64,000 bases of DNA from Lysobacter sp. MMG2 (GCF_016735495.2 NZ_JAERQY020000003.1:124001-188000); one strand, 5' to 3'. Positions 1-8,891 are shown, counted from the first letter of the stretch. Made by a program: numbers and translations. The notes: a model not told the origin generated them from the letters alone.

Positions 1-2540
1 GTGCCCTGCATCGGCGCGTTGATCGCGGCGCGCTCGGCGCCCGCGCGCAGGCCCTGGTTGCGGGCGTGGATGTTGTCCAGGTACAGGCGTCGGCCGAATA
101 CGGTTTCCACGTAGCCCTGCTCGCGCGCCTGCTGGCGTGTGCGCTCCATGAAGTCGCGCACGCCGGGATAGCGGCTGAAGTACAGCGCGATGTAGTCCTG
201 CGCCTCACCGCGCGCGATGCCCAGCTGCCGCGCCAGGCCAAACGCGCCCATGCCGTACATCAGGCCGAAGTTGATCGCTTTCGCGGCGCGGCGCTCGTTG
301 CCGCTCACCTCGTCCATCGCCTTGCCGAACACCTCCGCCGCCGTGGCGCGATGGATGTCGGCGCCGGACTCGAACGCGCGCAGCAGGCCCGGATCCTCCG
401 ACAGGTGCGCCATGATCCGCAGCTCGATCTGCGAGTAGTCGCAGGCGACGATGCGGCGGCCTTCCGGCGCGACGAACGCCTGGCGGATGCGACGGCCGTC
501 GTCGGTGCGGATCGGGATGTTCTGCAGGTTCGGATCGCTCGACGCCAACCGGCCCGTCGCCGCGCCCGCCTGGTGGTAGCTGGTGTGCACGCGGCCGGTG
601 TCGCGGTTGACCATCTCCGGCAGCTTGTCGGTGTAGGTGCTGCGCAGCTTGGCGAGGCCGCGGTACTCCAGGATCACGCGCGGCAGTTCGTGCTGGTCGG
701 CGATGGCCTCCAGCGCCTCTTCGTTCGTCGACGGCGCGCCGGACGGCGTCTTCACCAGCGCCGGCAATTTCAGTTCGTCGAACAGCAACTGCCCGAGTTG
801 CTTGGGCGAGTCCAGGTTGAACGTGCGGCCGGCCAGCTCCGTCGCCTTCTGCTGCGCGGCGAGCATGCGCTTGCCCAGATCGGCGGACTGACGGCGCAGC
901 TCGTTGGCGTCGATCATCACGCCGTTGGCTTCCACGCGCTCCAGCACCGGCACCAGCGGCATCTCGATCTCGTGGTAGACGTGCGACAGGCCCGGCACGG
1001 CTTCCACCTTCGGCGAGAGCACGCGATGCAGGCGCAGCGTGACGTCGGCGTCCTCGGCGGCGTAGCGCGTCGCGTCCTCGATGGCCACCTGCGAGAACGG
1101 AATCGACTTGGCGCCCTTGCCAGCGACGTCCTCGTATCGGACGGTGTCGTAGCCCAGGTAACGCTTGGCGAGTGAATCCATGTCGTGCCGCGTCGCCGTC
1201 GCGTTGAAGACGAAGCTTTCCAGCATGGTGTCGTCGGCGTAGTTGCGCACCTCGATGCCGTTGCGACGCAGCACGTGCAGGTCGTACTTGCCGTGCTGGC
1301 CCATCTTCTTGCGCGAGGCATCCTCGAACAGCGGACGCAGCGCGGACAGCACTTCGTTACGGTCGAGCTGCTTGGGCGCACCGGGATAGTCGTGGCCGAG
1401 CGGAAGGTAGGCGGCGCGGCCCGTTTCGGCGGCGAAGCTCAGGCCGACGAGATTGGCCTGCATCGGATCGAGCGAATCGGTTTCGGTGTCGAACGCGAAC
1501 TCCTCCGCCTCGCGCAGCCGCGCCAGCCAGGCATCGAACTGCTCGGGCGCGAGGATCGCCTCGTACTCGCCCTTCGCCGACAGCGCCGGATCCACGCCTT
1601 CGGCCACCGCGCCCGAACGCGCGTAGCCGGCGGCGGTGTTGCGCACGCCGCTGGGGCTGTTGGCGTGATCTTCGACCACCGCGCCGGGCCCTTCCAGCTC
1701 GCGCAACGCCTGCTTGAAGCCGTAACGCGCGTAGAGCTCGCGCAGCTCGTCGATGTGACGGTCGCGCAGGACCAGTTCGGTCGGCGTGCGTTCCAGTTCG
1801 AGGTCGGTGCGGATCGTCGTCAGCGTGCGGTTGAGCGGCAGTCGCGGCAGCGCGGCGCGCAGGTTCTCGCCGATCTTGCCCTTGATCTGCTCCGCATGCG
1901 CGATGACGCTGTCGAGCGTGCCGTACTCGCCCAGCCACTTCGCCGCCGTCTTGGGCCCGCACTTGTCGACGCCGGGAATGTTGTCGACGCTGTCGCCCAT
2001 CAGTGCGAGCAGATCGATGATCTGGTTCGGGCGCACGCCGAACTTCTCGATCACGCTCTCGTCCGAATCCAGGCGGCTGCCGGTCATCGTGTTGACCAGC
2101 GCGATGCCGGGCCGCACGAGCTGGGCGAAGTCCTTGTCGCCGGTGGAGATGGTGACGTCGATGCCCTGCTCCGCCGCGCGCACGGCGAGCGTGCCGATGA
2201 CGTCGTCGGCTTCCACGCCATCCACGCGCAGGATCGTCATGCCCAGCGCGTTGACGATGTCGCACATCGGCTGCACCTGCGCGCGCAGGTCGTCGGGCAT
2301 CGCGGCGCGATTGGCCTTGTACTCGGGGTAGAGGTCGTCGCGGAACGTCTTGCCCGGCGCGTCGACCACGAAGGCGACGTAGGCGGGCTGTTCCTTCAAC
2401 GTCGCGCGCAGCATGTTGACCACGCCGAACAACGCGCCGGTGGGTTCGCCGGCATCGTTGGTGAGGGGCGGGAGCGCATGGAAGGCGCGATAGAGGTAGC
2501 TGGAACCGTCGATGAGGACGAGGCGGGGCGTGTCGGTCAT
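1..2540 (-). CDS. polA: DNA polymerase I, C-terminus cut by the window edge
   Basis: Repair and Okazaki-fragment polymerase. About 846 codons are visible. The N-terminus begins MTDTPRLVLIDGSSYLYRAF, the start of the 5'-3' exonuclease (FEN) domain. A 3'-5' proofreading motif DTETD sits near residue 353, so the exonuclease acidic residues are kept, unlike in Taq. The polymerase motif DYSQIELR lies near residue 700. The frame leaves the window within AINAPMQGT, a conserved finger/palm segment, so roughly 80 residues are missing. The ATG at 2540 is preceded at 7 nt by a -10-like TAGAAT (2548-2553, minus strand) with no Shine-Dalgarno sequence, which suggests a leaderless mRNA. A DUF2782 lipoprotein gene is divergent from it. 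Confidence 0.97.
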   Translation of the reverse strand, partial: MTDTPRLVLIDGSSYLYRAFHALPPLTNDAGEPTGALFGVVNMLRATLKEQPAYVAFVVDAPGKTFRDDLYPEYKANRAAMPDDLRAQVQPMCDIVNALGMTILRVDGVEADDVIGTLAVRAAEQGIDVTISTGDKDFAQLVRPGIALVNTMTGSRLDSDESVIEKFGVRPNQIIDLLALMGDSVDNIPGVDKCGPKTAAKWLGEYGTLDSVIAHAEQIKGKIGENLRAALPRLPLNRTLTTIRTDLELERTPTELVLRDRHIDELRELYARYGFKQALRELEGPGAVVEDHANSPSGVRNTAAGYARSGAVAEGVDPALSAKGEYEAILAPEQFDAWLARLREAEEFAFDTETDSLDPMQANLVGLSFAAETGRAAYLPLGHDYPGAPKQLDRNEVLSALRPLFEDASRKKMGQHGKYDLHVLRRNGIEVRNYADDTMLESFVFNATATRHDMDSLAKRYLGYDTVRYEDVAGKGAKSIPFSQVAIEDATRYAAEDADVTLRLHRVLSPKVEAVPGLSHVYHEIEMPLVPVLERVEANGVMIDANELRRQSADLGKRMLAAQQKATELAGRTFNLDSPKQLGQLLFDELKLPALVKTPSGAPSTNEEALEAIADQHELPRVILEYRGLAKLRSTYTDKLPEMVNRDTGRVHTSYHQAGAATGRLASSDPNLQNIPIRTDDGRRIRQAFVAPEGRRIVACDYSQIELRIMAHLSEDPGLLRAFESGADIHRATAAEVFGKAMDEVSGNERRAAKAINFGLMYGMGAFGLARQLGIARGEAQDYIALYFSRYPGVRDFMERTRQQAREQGYVETVFGRRLYLDNIHARNQGLRAGAERAAINAPMQG

Positions 2541-2547
2541 GGCGGGG

Positions 2548-2553
2548 ATTCTA
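2548..2553 (-). promoter_or_regulatory. -10 element of polA (probable leaderless start)
   Basis: On the minus strand TAGAAT is followed by 7 nt and the polA ATG, which places the expected +1 at or next to the A of the ATG. No clear -35 box or Shine-Dalgarno sequence is visible. Inferred from spacing only. Confidence 0.5.
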
Positions 2554-2652
2554 CGCTCCGCTGCCGGCGCGGCCGTCACCCGCGCGATGATCGGCAGCGC
2601 GTATCCTGTGCGCTGGACCCGCCCCGTTCGCCCCCCCGGCCAGGAGACCGTC

Positions 2653-2943
2653 ATGCGCACCGTTCTGTTTGCCCTGCTGCTTCCGCTGACCCTGATCGGC
2701 TGCGCGACGATGAGCAACGACCCGACCGCCGACCTGCAGAACGCGGAAGTGCGCTCGCGCACCGTGAGCGGCGGCGACACCATCGACGAGTACTACGTCG
2801 CCGGCCAGTTGCGCGTGGTCCGCATCACGCCGGCGCGCGGCCCGGTCTACTACCTGGTGGACAACAACGCCGACGGCATCCTCGACAGCAGCAAGGGCGA
2901 GGGCCCGATCTCGCCGGTGCAGTACAAGCTGCTGACCTGGTAA
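2653..2943 (+). CDS. DUF2782-type small lipoprotein
   Basis: A 96-residue protein with a lipoprotein signal peptide: a basic N-terminus, a hydrophobic run and the lipobox LIGC at residues 14-17. The mature part contains a compact pattern of a VRITPARGPVYYLVD strand followed by a short acidic turn, as in DUF2782 proteins. These are found beside polA in Xanthomonadaceae (family knowledge). Function unknown; probably anchored in the outer or inner membrane and facing the periplasm. The ATG at 2653 has a good AGGAGA sequence 5-10 nt upstream; longer in-frame readings from 2512 lack one and would bury the signal peptide. Confidence 0.8.
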   Translation: MRTVLFALLLPLTLIGCATMSNDPTADLQNAEVRSRTVSGGDTIDEYYVAGQLRVVRITPARGPVYYLVDNNADGILDSSKGEGPISPVQYKLLTW

Positions 2944-3031
2944 GCGCTCGCACGACACGCCGCACGATCCGGATATCGGGCGTGCATCGCGCCACCTAGA
3001 GTCGATCGCGTTCCTTCCACGGGAGAACGCG

Positions 3032-3778
3032 ATGGACCTCAACGACACTTTCGACCTCCGGCACGATCCGCGCTGGGCTGCGCTGTGCGCACGCGATCGC
3101 GACGCCGACGGGCGCTTCGTCTATTCGGTCAGGACGACCGGCGTGTATTGCCGCCCGTCCTGCGCCGCACGTCGACCGCGCCCGGAGAACGTGCGTTTCC
3201 ATGCGACGCCCGACGAGGCCGAGCGCGCGGGCTTTCGTGCGTACCGCCGCTGTCATCCGCGACGCGACGCGGCACGCCCGCAGGCCGTCCGCTTCGCCAT
3301 CGGCGAAAGCTCGCTCGGCCTGGTGCTGGTGGCGCAGAGCGATGCGGGACTGCGCGCGGTGCTGTTCGGCGACGACGCCGGCGGGCTCGTGCACGACCTG
3401 CAAGCCCGCGAGCCCGACGCGACGCTCGCCGTGGACGCCGCCGGCATGCAGGCGACGCTGGAGGAAGTGGTCGATTGCATAGAGGCGCCGCACCTGTCGC
3501 TGGATCGACCGCTCGACCTGCGCGGCACGCCGTTCCAGATCCGCGTCTGGCGGGCGTTGCGCGAGGTACCCACCGGCACCACGGTGAGCTATGGCGAATT
3601 GGCGCGCAGGCTCGGCGCCGCAGGTTCCGCGCGCGCGATCGCCGCGGCTTGCGCGGCCAATCCGCTGGCGGTGGTGGTGCCGTGCCATCGCGTGGTGGCG
3701 GCGGACGGCGCGATCTCCGGCTATCGCTGGGGCGTGGCGCGCAAACGGGCGCTGCTGCAACGCGAGGCGCGCGCATGA
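3032..3778 (+). CDS. Ada-like O6-methylguanine-DNA methyltransferase without an AraC domain
   Basis: 248 residues. The N-terminus (about 30-78) matches the zinc/phosphotriester domain of Ada, with Cys40 and Cys44 in YCRPSC and Cys74 in RRCHP. The fourth zinc cysteine is replaced by Tyr71. The frame then passes directly into the alkyltransferase domain (about 85-245), with the acceptor Cys218 in PCHRV and the RVWRALREVPTGTTVSYGEL region. The AraC-type DNA-binding domain that normally lies between them in Ada (E. coli Ada is 354 residues) is absent. It should repair O6-alkylguanine; whether it still senses phosphotriesters or activates transcription is doubtful. The ATG at 3032 follows GGGAGAA. 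The stop overlaps the next start (ATGA). Confidence 0.9.
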   Translation: MDLNDTFDLRHDPRWAALCARDRDADGRFVYSVRTTGVYCRPSCAARRPRPENVRFHATPDEAERAGFRAYRRCHPRRDAARPQAVRFAIGESSLGLVLVAQSDAGLRAVLFGDDAGGLVHDLQAREPDATLAVDAAGMQATLEEVVDCIEAPHLSLDRPLDLRGTPFQIRVWRALREVPTGTTVSYGELARRLGAAGSARAIAAACAANPLAVVVPCHRVVAADGAISGYRWGVARKRALLQREARA

Positions 3779-4515
3779 GCGCCGCGCTGCGTCTTCGCGA
3801 CGATGCGGCTGCGTTGACCGAGCGCATCGCGTGGCAGGACTGGGCAGGCGTCAGCACCGCGCTCGACGCACGCGGTCATGCCGTGCTTCCAGGCCTGCTC
3901 GACGACACCGAATGCGCCACGCTGGCCGCGCTGTACGACCTACCCGACGGTTTCCGCAGCCGCGTCGTGATGGCGCGGCATGGGTTCGGCAGCGGTGAAT
4001 ACCGCTACTTCGCCTATCCGTTGCCGTCGGTCGTCGCGCGGCTGCGCACGTCGGTGTATTCGCACCTCGCGCCCATCGCGAATCGCTGGTACGCGGCGAT
4101 GGGCGTGGATGTGCGCTATCCGGCGGTGCATGCGGAGTTCGCGCGGCGTTGCCACGACGCCGGGCAACTGCGACCCACACCGCTGCTGCTGCGCTACGAC
4201 GCCGGCGACTACAACTGCCTGCACCAGGATCTGTACGGCGAGCACGTGTTCCCGCTGCAGATGGCGGTGCTGCTGTCGCAGCCGGGCGCGGACTTCGACG
4301 GCGGCGAGTTCGTGCTCACCGAACAACGCCCGCGCATGCAGTCGCGCGCCGAGGTGGTGCCGTTGAATCGCGGCGATGCGGTGGTCTTCGCCGTGCATCA
4401 CCGGCCGGTGCGGGGCAGCCGCGGTGTGTATCGCGTGAACATGCGCCATGGCGTGAGCCGGGTACGTTCAGGGAGACGTCACACTTTGGGCATCGTCTTT
4501 CACGACGCGCTGTAG
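3775..4515 (+). CDS. 2OG-Fe(II) oxygenase (COG3826-like)
   Basis: A 246-residue dioxygenase of the prolyl-hydroxylase-like superfamily. The iron ligands are visible as His150 and Asp152 in LHQDLYGE and a distal His225. Arg234, in the pattern H-x2-S-x5-R-x2-TLGIVF, is the likely 2-oxoglutarate anchor. A DGGEFVLTEQ strand fits the jelly-roll core. The start overlaps the stop of the Ada-like gene by ATGA, so the two are probably co-translated. In E. coli ada is co-transcribed with alkB, another 2OG dioxygenase that repairs alkylated bases; this gene occupies the same slot but is not AlkB by sequence. A role in alkylation damage is inferred only from position. Confidence 0.85.
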   Translation: MSAALRLRDDAAALTERIAWQDWAGVSTALDARGHAVLPGLLDDTECATLAALYDLPDGFRSRVVMARHGFGSGEYRYFAYPLPSVVARLRTSVYSHLAPIANRWYAAMGVDVRYPAVHAEFARRCHDAGQLRPTPLLLRYDAGDYNCLHQDLYGEHVFPLQMAVLLSQPGADFDGGEFVLTEQRPRMQSRAEVVPLNRGDAVVFAVHHRPVRGSRGVYRVNMRHGVSRVRSGRRHTLGIVFHDAL

Positions 4516-4633
4516 AACTGGGCCATAGTCTCGCGACGACCCTGCGGCGATGCGGGCATTCAAGCTTCGCAAGCGACCGCCGTTAACGAGAGACCGCGCC
4601 GTTCACTGCCGGCGCGACGGAGGAAGCCCCGGC

Positions 4634-4876
4634 GTGTCCGGCAAAGAACGACGCAAACTCGCGCAGGCGCTCGACACCACTTCGTTGCGCCAGGGGCTGA
4701 CCGAGGCCCAGCGCCGCACGCTCGAGGAACTGGAACACTTCCAGTGGACGCTGGAGTTCGTGCGCCGTCCGCTGTTCCAGGATCCGGTGCCGGTGATGTT
4801 CGACCGCCAGCGCACGCGCTGCGTCGCGCTGCTGCCGGACGGCACGCTGGACGAGGCGCCGAAGCTGCGGAAGTAG
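4634..4876 (+). CDS. small conserved protein of unknown function
   Basis: 80 residues, soluble, charged, with no signal peptide or membrane segment. The N-terminal half is helical (RRKLAQALDTTSLRQGLTEA); the C-terminal half contains PVPVMFDRQRTRCVALLPDG, which looks like a short beta hairpin. The GTG at 4634 is chosen because GGAGGAAG lies 8-15 nt upstream; the upstream ATG at 4550 gives an arginine-rich tail without a ribosome site. It is convergent with uvrD, separated by a C/G-rich hairpin repeat. I do not recognise a domain. Confidence 0.6.
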   Translation: MSGKERRKLAQALDTTSLRQGLTEAQRRTLEELEHFQWTLEFVRRPLFQDPVPVMFDRQRTRCVALLPDGTLDEAPKLRK

Positions 4877-4900
4877 GCGAAGCCGCTGAGCGGGCGAAAT

Positions 4901-4951
4901 CCCTCTCCCCTTGCGGGAGAGGACAGACTGCGAAGCAGTCAGGGAGAGGGG
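4901..4951. repeat. C/G-rich hairpin repeat (terminator-like)
   Basis: CCCTCTCCCC-TTGC-GGGAGAGG followed by a second stem around GACTGC/GCAGTC and a closing GGGAGAGGGG. It lies between two convergent genes and probably ends transcription from both sides. It belongs to a dispersed family seen at many gene ends in this window. Confidence 0.6.
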
Positions 4952-4957
4952 TACGGC

Positions 4958-7138
4958 TTACGCCGGCTGCAGATTCGCGTACGCCAGCACCAGCCACTTG
5001 CTGCCGGCGTCGTCGAAGTTCACCTGCACGCGCGCATGCGCGCCGCTGCCTTCGTAGTCGGTGACGGTGCCCAGTCCGAACGACGGATGGCGCACCATCG
5101 AACCCAGGCGCACGGCCGGTTGTTCGATCGCCGCATGCCCCATGTCGCGACGCTGCACGCCGCCGGAATACGGCCGCGACACCTGCACCTTCGGGCGCAC
5201 TTCGTTCAGCAGCGGCGCCGGGATCTCGCGCAGGAAGCGCGACGGCACGCCGTACATGTCGGCGCCGTGGATGCGGCGCGTCTCGGCGTAGCTGAGCACC
5301 AGTTTCTGCCGCGCGCGCGTGATGCCGACATACGCCAGGCGGCGCTCTTCCTCCAGGCGACCGGATTCCTCGGTGGAGCGCCCGCTCGGGAACACGCCCT
5401 CCTCCATGCCGGCCAGGAACACCAGCGGGAATTCCAGTCCCTTGGCGCTGTGCAGCGTCATCAGCTGCACGCCCTCCTCGCCGGCCTGCGCCTGGCCTTC
5501 GCCGGCCTCCAGCGCGGCGTAGCTGAGGAAGGCAACCAGTTCCGGCATCGCCTGTGCGTCTTCCTCGTCGTTGCGCGTGAAGCGCGAGGCGACGGAGACC
5601 AGTTCGTCCAGGTTGTCCACGCGCGAATCCAGCTGGCCGCGCGATTCGTTGAAGTAGTGCTCGCGCAGGCCCGAGCGGATCAGCACGTGATCGATCTTTT
5701 CCGGCAGCGTCATCGTGGCGACTTCGTTGTCGACGTCGTCGATGAGCGCGAGGAAGCCCGCCACGGCATTGCGCGCACGCGCGGTGAGGGCGTTCTCGGC
5801 GACGATGCGCCGCGCCGCTTCCCACAGCGCGACGGCGTCGGCACGCGCGCGGCGGCGCACTTCGTCCAGCGTGCGCTCGCCGATGCCGCGCGTGGGCGTG
5901 TTCACGGCGCGCTCGAACGCGGCGTCGTCCAGGCGCGAGGCGATCAGGCGCAGGTAGGCCAGCGTGTCCTTGATCTCGGCGCGCTCGAAGAAGCGCTGGC
6001 CGCCGTACACGCGGTACGGCACCTGCTCGGCCAGCAGCGATTCTTCGAAGGCGCGCGACTGCGCGTTGCTGCGATAGAGCACCGCGACTTCGCCATAGCT
6101 GCCGCCGTCGCGCACCCACTGGCGCAGGCGCTCGACGACGAAGCGCGACTCGTCCATCTCGTTGTAGGCCGCGTACAGGTCGATCGGCTCGCCGGTGCCG
6201 CTGTCGGTCCACAGGTTCTTGCCCAGGCGGTCGGGGTTGTGCGCAATGACCGCGTTGGCCGCTTCCAGGATGTTGGCGCTGGAACGGTAGTTCTGCTCCA
6301 GGCGGATCGTCTGCGTGCCGGGGAAATCCTTGAGGAAGCGCTGCATGTTCTCGACCTTGGCGCCGCGCCAGCCGTAGATCGACTGGTCGTCGTCGCCGAC
6401 GACGAAGACATGGCCGCTGTCGCCGGCCAGCACGCGCACGAAGGCGTACTGGATCGCGTTGGTGTCCTGGAACTCGTCCACCAGGATCTCGCGGAAGCGG
6501 TGCCGGTAATGCGCCAGCAGCGCCGGCGTGTCGCGCAGCAGTTCGTGCGCGCGCAGCAGCAGCTCGGCGAAGTCCACCAGGCCGGCGCGTTCGCAGCGCT
6601 CCTGGTAGGCCTCGTACGACTTGAGCATCACGTCGGCCCAGGGGTCGTTGTTGCCGAGCTGGATGTTCTGCGGACGACGGCCTTCGTCCTTCTGCGCGTT
6701 GATCCACCACGCGATCTGGCGCGGCGGGAAACGCGCCTCGTCCAGCTCCAGCGCCTGCACGACGCGCTTGACCAGGCGCAGCTGGTCGTCGGAATCGAGC
6801 ACCTGGAAGCCTTCCGGCAACTTCGCCTCCTGCCAGTGCAGCCGCAGCAGACGGTGCGCCAGGCCGTGGAAGGTGCCGATCCACATGCCGCGCGCGCCGT
6901 GGCGCAGCTGGCCGTCCACTCGCGCGCGCATTTCGCCCGCGGCCTTGTTGGTGAAGGTCACGGCGAGAATGCCGTGGGTCGGCACACCGTGGACTTCGTT
7001 CAGCCAGGCGATGCGATGCGTGAGCACGCGCGTCTTGCCGGAACCGGCGCCGGCGAGGACGAGGTAGTGACCGGGCGGGGCGCTGACGGCCTCGCGCTGC
7101 GCTGGATTCAGCGCGTCGAGCAGGTGGGAGACATCCAT
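4958..7138 (-). CDS. uvrD: DNA helicase II UvrD
   Basis: Superfamily 1A 3'-5' helicase of nucleotide excision and mismatch repair, 726 residues, the usual length. Walker A GAGSGKT is at residues 30-36. Motif Ia TFTNKAAGEMRARV, motif II with DEFQDTN, motif III VVGDDDQSIYGWRGA, the QNYRS box and motif V LMTLHSAKGLEFPLVFLAGMEEG are all intact. The C-terminal tail, with VRHPSFGLGTV and VLAYANLQPA, is the tudor-like RNA polymerase-binding region of UvrD/PcrA. The upstream sequence shows TACAAT six bases before the ATG and no Shine-Dalgarno site. Confidence 0.97.
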   Translation of the reverse strand: MDVSHLLDALNPAQREAVSAPPGHYLVLAGAGSGKTRVLTHRIAWLNEVHGVPTHGILAVTFTNKAAGEMRARVDGQLRHGARGMWIGTFHGLAHRLLRLHWQEAKLPEGFQVLDSDDQLRLVKRVVQALELDEARFPPRQIAWWINAQKDEGRRPQNIQLGNNDPWADVMLKSYEAYQERCERAGLVDFAELLLRAHELLRDTPALLAHYRHRFREILVDEFQDTNAIQYAFVRVLAGDSGHVFVVGDDDQSIYGWRGAKVENMQRFLKDFPGTQTIRLEQNYRSSANILEAANAVIAHNPDRLGKNLWTDSGTGEPIDLYAAYNEMDESRFVVERLRQWVRDGGSYGEVAVLYRSNAQSRAFEESLLAEQVPYRVYGGQRFFERAEIKDTLAYLRLIASRLDDAAFERAVNTPTRGIGERTLDEVRRRARADAVALWEAARRIVAENALTARARNAVAGFLALIDDVDNEVATMTLPEKIDHVLIRSGLREHYFNESRGQLDSRVDNLDELVSVASRFTRNDEEDAQAMPELVAFLSYAALEAGEGQAQAGEEGVQLMTLHSAKGLEFPLVFLAGMEEGVFPSGRSTEESGRLEEERRLAYVGITRARQKLVLSYAETRRIHGADMYGVPSRFLREIPAPLLNEVRPKVQVSRPYSGGVQRRDMGHAAIEQPAVRLGSMVRHPSFGLGTVTDYEGSGAHARVQVNFDDAGSKWLVLAYANLQPA

Positions 7139-7144
7139 GCGGGT

Positions 7145-7150
7145 ATTGTA
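7145..7150 (-). promoter_or_regulatory. -10 element of uvrD (probable leaderless start)
   Basis: TACAAT on the minus strand, 6 nt, then the uvrD ATG. The spacing would put +1 at or within a base or two of the start codon. No Shine-Dalgarno sequence can fit. Confidence 0.5.
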
Positions 7151-7210
7151 GCGGCGGCGGTCTCAGGGCCCGCGTCGCGCGGGCTCGATGGGCGGGCCGG
7201 AGGACTTCGG

Positions 7211-8182
7211 ATGCGTTCGATCGTGACGCCGCTGCGCATCGTGCTGGGCCTGCTGCTGGTGGCCACGGCGACGGCGACGCCCGCACAGGACGAGACGACG
7301 CCCGATGCGATGCGCGTGCTGCGCGCCGGCGACAGCGAGCTGCGCGTGGAGGTGGTCGGCGTGGCCGATGCCGACCGTCGCGCGCAGTTGCAGGCATGGC
7401 TGGCGGAGGTCGCGCAGGCGCAGCTCACCGCCTACGGCCGCTATCCGCTGCGCAGCGCGCGGGTGCGGATCGAACAGGTCGACCGTGAAGACGAAAGCCC
7501 GGTGCCCTGGGGCCAGACCCTGCGTCGCGGCGATACCGCGGTGCTGCTGTACGTGCGCGGCGACGCGACCCTTCCGGAGCTGCGCGCGGACTGGACCGCG
7601 ATCCACGAGCTCTCGCACCTGTTCCATCCCTATATGGGCCGCGACGGCCGCTGGCTGTCGGAAGGTCTGGCGAGCTATTACCAGAACGTGCTGCGCGCCC
7701 GCGCCGGGCTGCTGTCGCCGGAGCAGGCGTGGCAGTTGCTGGATGCGGGTTTCGAGCGCGGCCGGCGCGAATCCAGCGGCCGCCCGCTGATCGAACTCAG
7801 CCGCGATCACAAGGGCACGATGCGCGTGTACTGGGCCGGCGCGGCGTTCTGGCTGGAAGCCGACATCGCCCTGCGCCGCGACCACGGCCGCAGCCTGGAC
7901 GAGGTGCTCTCGCGCTATTCGGCGCGCTGCCTCAACGGCACCGGCGAGGTCGCGCCGCGCGCGTTCGTGGAGGAACTGGACCGGCTCGCGGGCGCGCAGG
8001 TGTTCGCGCCGCTGTACGCGCGCTATGTCGATTCGCGCGCGTTTCCGTCACTGGAGGCGGCGTATCGCGCGCTCGGCATCGACACGCGCGGCGAGCGTCT
8101 GGTGTTTGGCGACAAAGGCCCGTCGGCGGTCTTGCGCCACGCAATCACCTCGCGCGGCAGCGGACGGGCCGCATCGCCTTGA
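7211..8182 (+). CDS. secreted HExxH zinc peptidase (gluzincin-like)
   Basis: 323 residues with a Sec signal peptide (hydrophobic 10-22, likely cleavage near TPAQ). Zinc motif His132-Glu133-x2-His136 in IHELSH is followed 15 residues on by WLSEGLASYYQ, giving the third ligand Glu151; HExxH plus a downstream E on a W-x-E-G-x-A-x-Y helix is the gluzincin arrangement seen in M1/M61-type peptidases. The rest is helical. It would act in the periplasm or outside the cell. Divergent from uvrD across 72 bp. The start at 7211 is chosen for the signal peptide. Substrate unknown. Confidence 0.82.
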   Translation: MRSIVTPLRIVLGLLLVATATATPAQDETTPDAMRVLRAGDSELRVEVVGVADADRRAQLQAWLAEVAQAQLTAYGRYPLRSARVRIEQVDREDESPVPWGQTLRRGDTAVLLYVRGDATLPELRADWTAIHELSHLFHPYMGRDGRWLSEGLASYYQNVLRARAGLLSPEQAWQLLDAGFERGRRESSGRPLIELSRDHKGTMRVYWAGAAFWLEADIALRRDHGRSLDEVLSRYSARCLNGTGEVAPRAFVEELDRLAGAQVFAPLYARYVDSRAFPSLEAAYRALGIDTRGERLVFGDKGPSAVLRHAITSRGSGRAASP

Positions 8183-8240
8183 GGAAACAACACCGCAGCG
8201 CCGTACGGCAGCCACCGTTCACCGCTCCGGCTCCATTGGC

Positions 8241-8276
8241 CCTCACCCCAACCCCTCTCCCGGCGGGAGAGGGGCT
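8241..8276. repeat. C/G-rich hairpin repeat (terminator-like)
   Basis: CCCTCACCCCA followed by a perfect stem CCCCTCTCCC-GGC-GGGAGAGGGG between two convergent genes. Same family as the copies near 14.3 and 38.8 kb. Confidence 0.6.
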
Positions 8277-8282
8277 TGAAGG

Positions 8283-8852
8283 TTAGCGCGCGGCCGGGTG
8301 GGCGTCCTTGTGCGGCTTGTGCGAGGCGGCGGCCATCAGCTTGTCGGTGTAGGCGATGCCTATCGCCGACAGGATGAACACGCAGTGGATGATCGTCTGC
8401 CACATCACGCCGTCGGCGGTGTAGGTGCTGTCCGCGGCGCCGAGGTTGCCGATGGCGATGAAGGTCTTGAGCAGGTGGATCGAGGAGATGCCGATGATCG
8501 CCATCGCCAGCTTCACCTTCAGCACGCTGGCGTTGACGTGGCTCAGCCACTCGGGCTGGTCGGGATGACCTTCCAGGCGCAGGCGCGAGACGAAGGTCTC
8601 GTAGCCGCCGACGATCACCATCACCAGCAGGTTGGAGATCATCACCACGTCGATCAGGCCGAGCACCATCAGCATGATCTGCTGCTCGGTCCATTCCGTG
8701 GCGTGCAACATCAGGTGCCAAAGCTCCTTGACGAACAGCACCACGTACACGCCTTGCGCGGCGATCAGGCCCAGGTACAGCGGCAGCTGCAGCCAGCGCG
8801 AAGAGAAGATGAGGGCGGGCAGCGGGTTCAGCGAAGTCGGGCGCTCGGCCAT
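8283..8852 (-). CDS. UPF0114 (YqhA/TIGR00645) membrane protein
   Basis: 189 residues with four predicted membrane segments: about 25-47, 60-85, 110-130 and 145-165. It contains the family's highly conserved helix LMVLGLIDVVMISNLLVMVI and the stretch VKLAMAIIGISSIHLLKTFI. This matches UPF0114/YqhA in order and length. Inner-membrane protein, function not established. The tail is basic and histidine-rich. The start at 8852 lies between C/G-rich DNA and the 21-bp tandem array beyond 8950. Confidence 0.85.
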   Translation of the reverse strand: MAERPTSLNPLPALIFSSRWLQLPLYLGLIAAQGVYVVLFVKELWHLMLHATEWTEQQIMLMVLGLIDVVMISNLLVMVIVGGYETFVSRLRLEGHPDQPEWLSHVNASVLKVKLAMAIIGISSIHLLKTFIAIGNLGAADSTYTADGVMWQTIIHCVFILSAIGIAYTDKLMAAASHKPHKDAHPAAR

Positions 8853-8891
8853 GCGGGGCGTCTCGGCTCAAATCGGGGCCGGCTAGGGTAG

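Noticed and set aside
4560-7397. 945-codon minus-strand open frame
   Set aside because: Out-of-frame reading of uvrD with Arg/Ala-rich low-complexity product and no domain.
5036-8182. 1048-codon plus-strand open frame
   Set aside because: Its first two thirds are antisense to uvrD, which has all helicase motifs; only the end, from 7211, is a gene.
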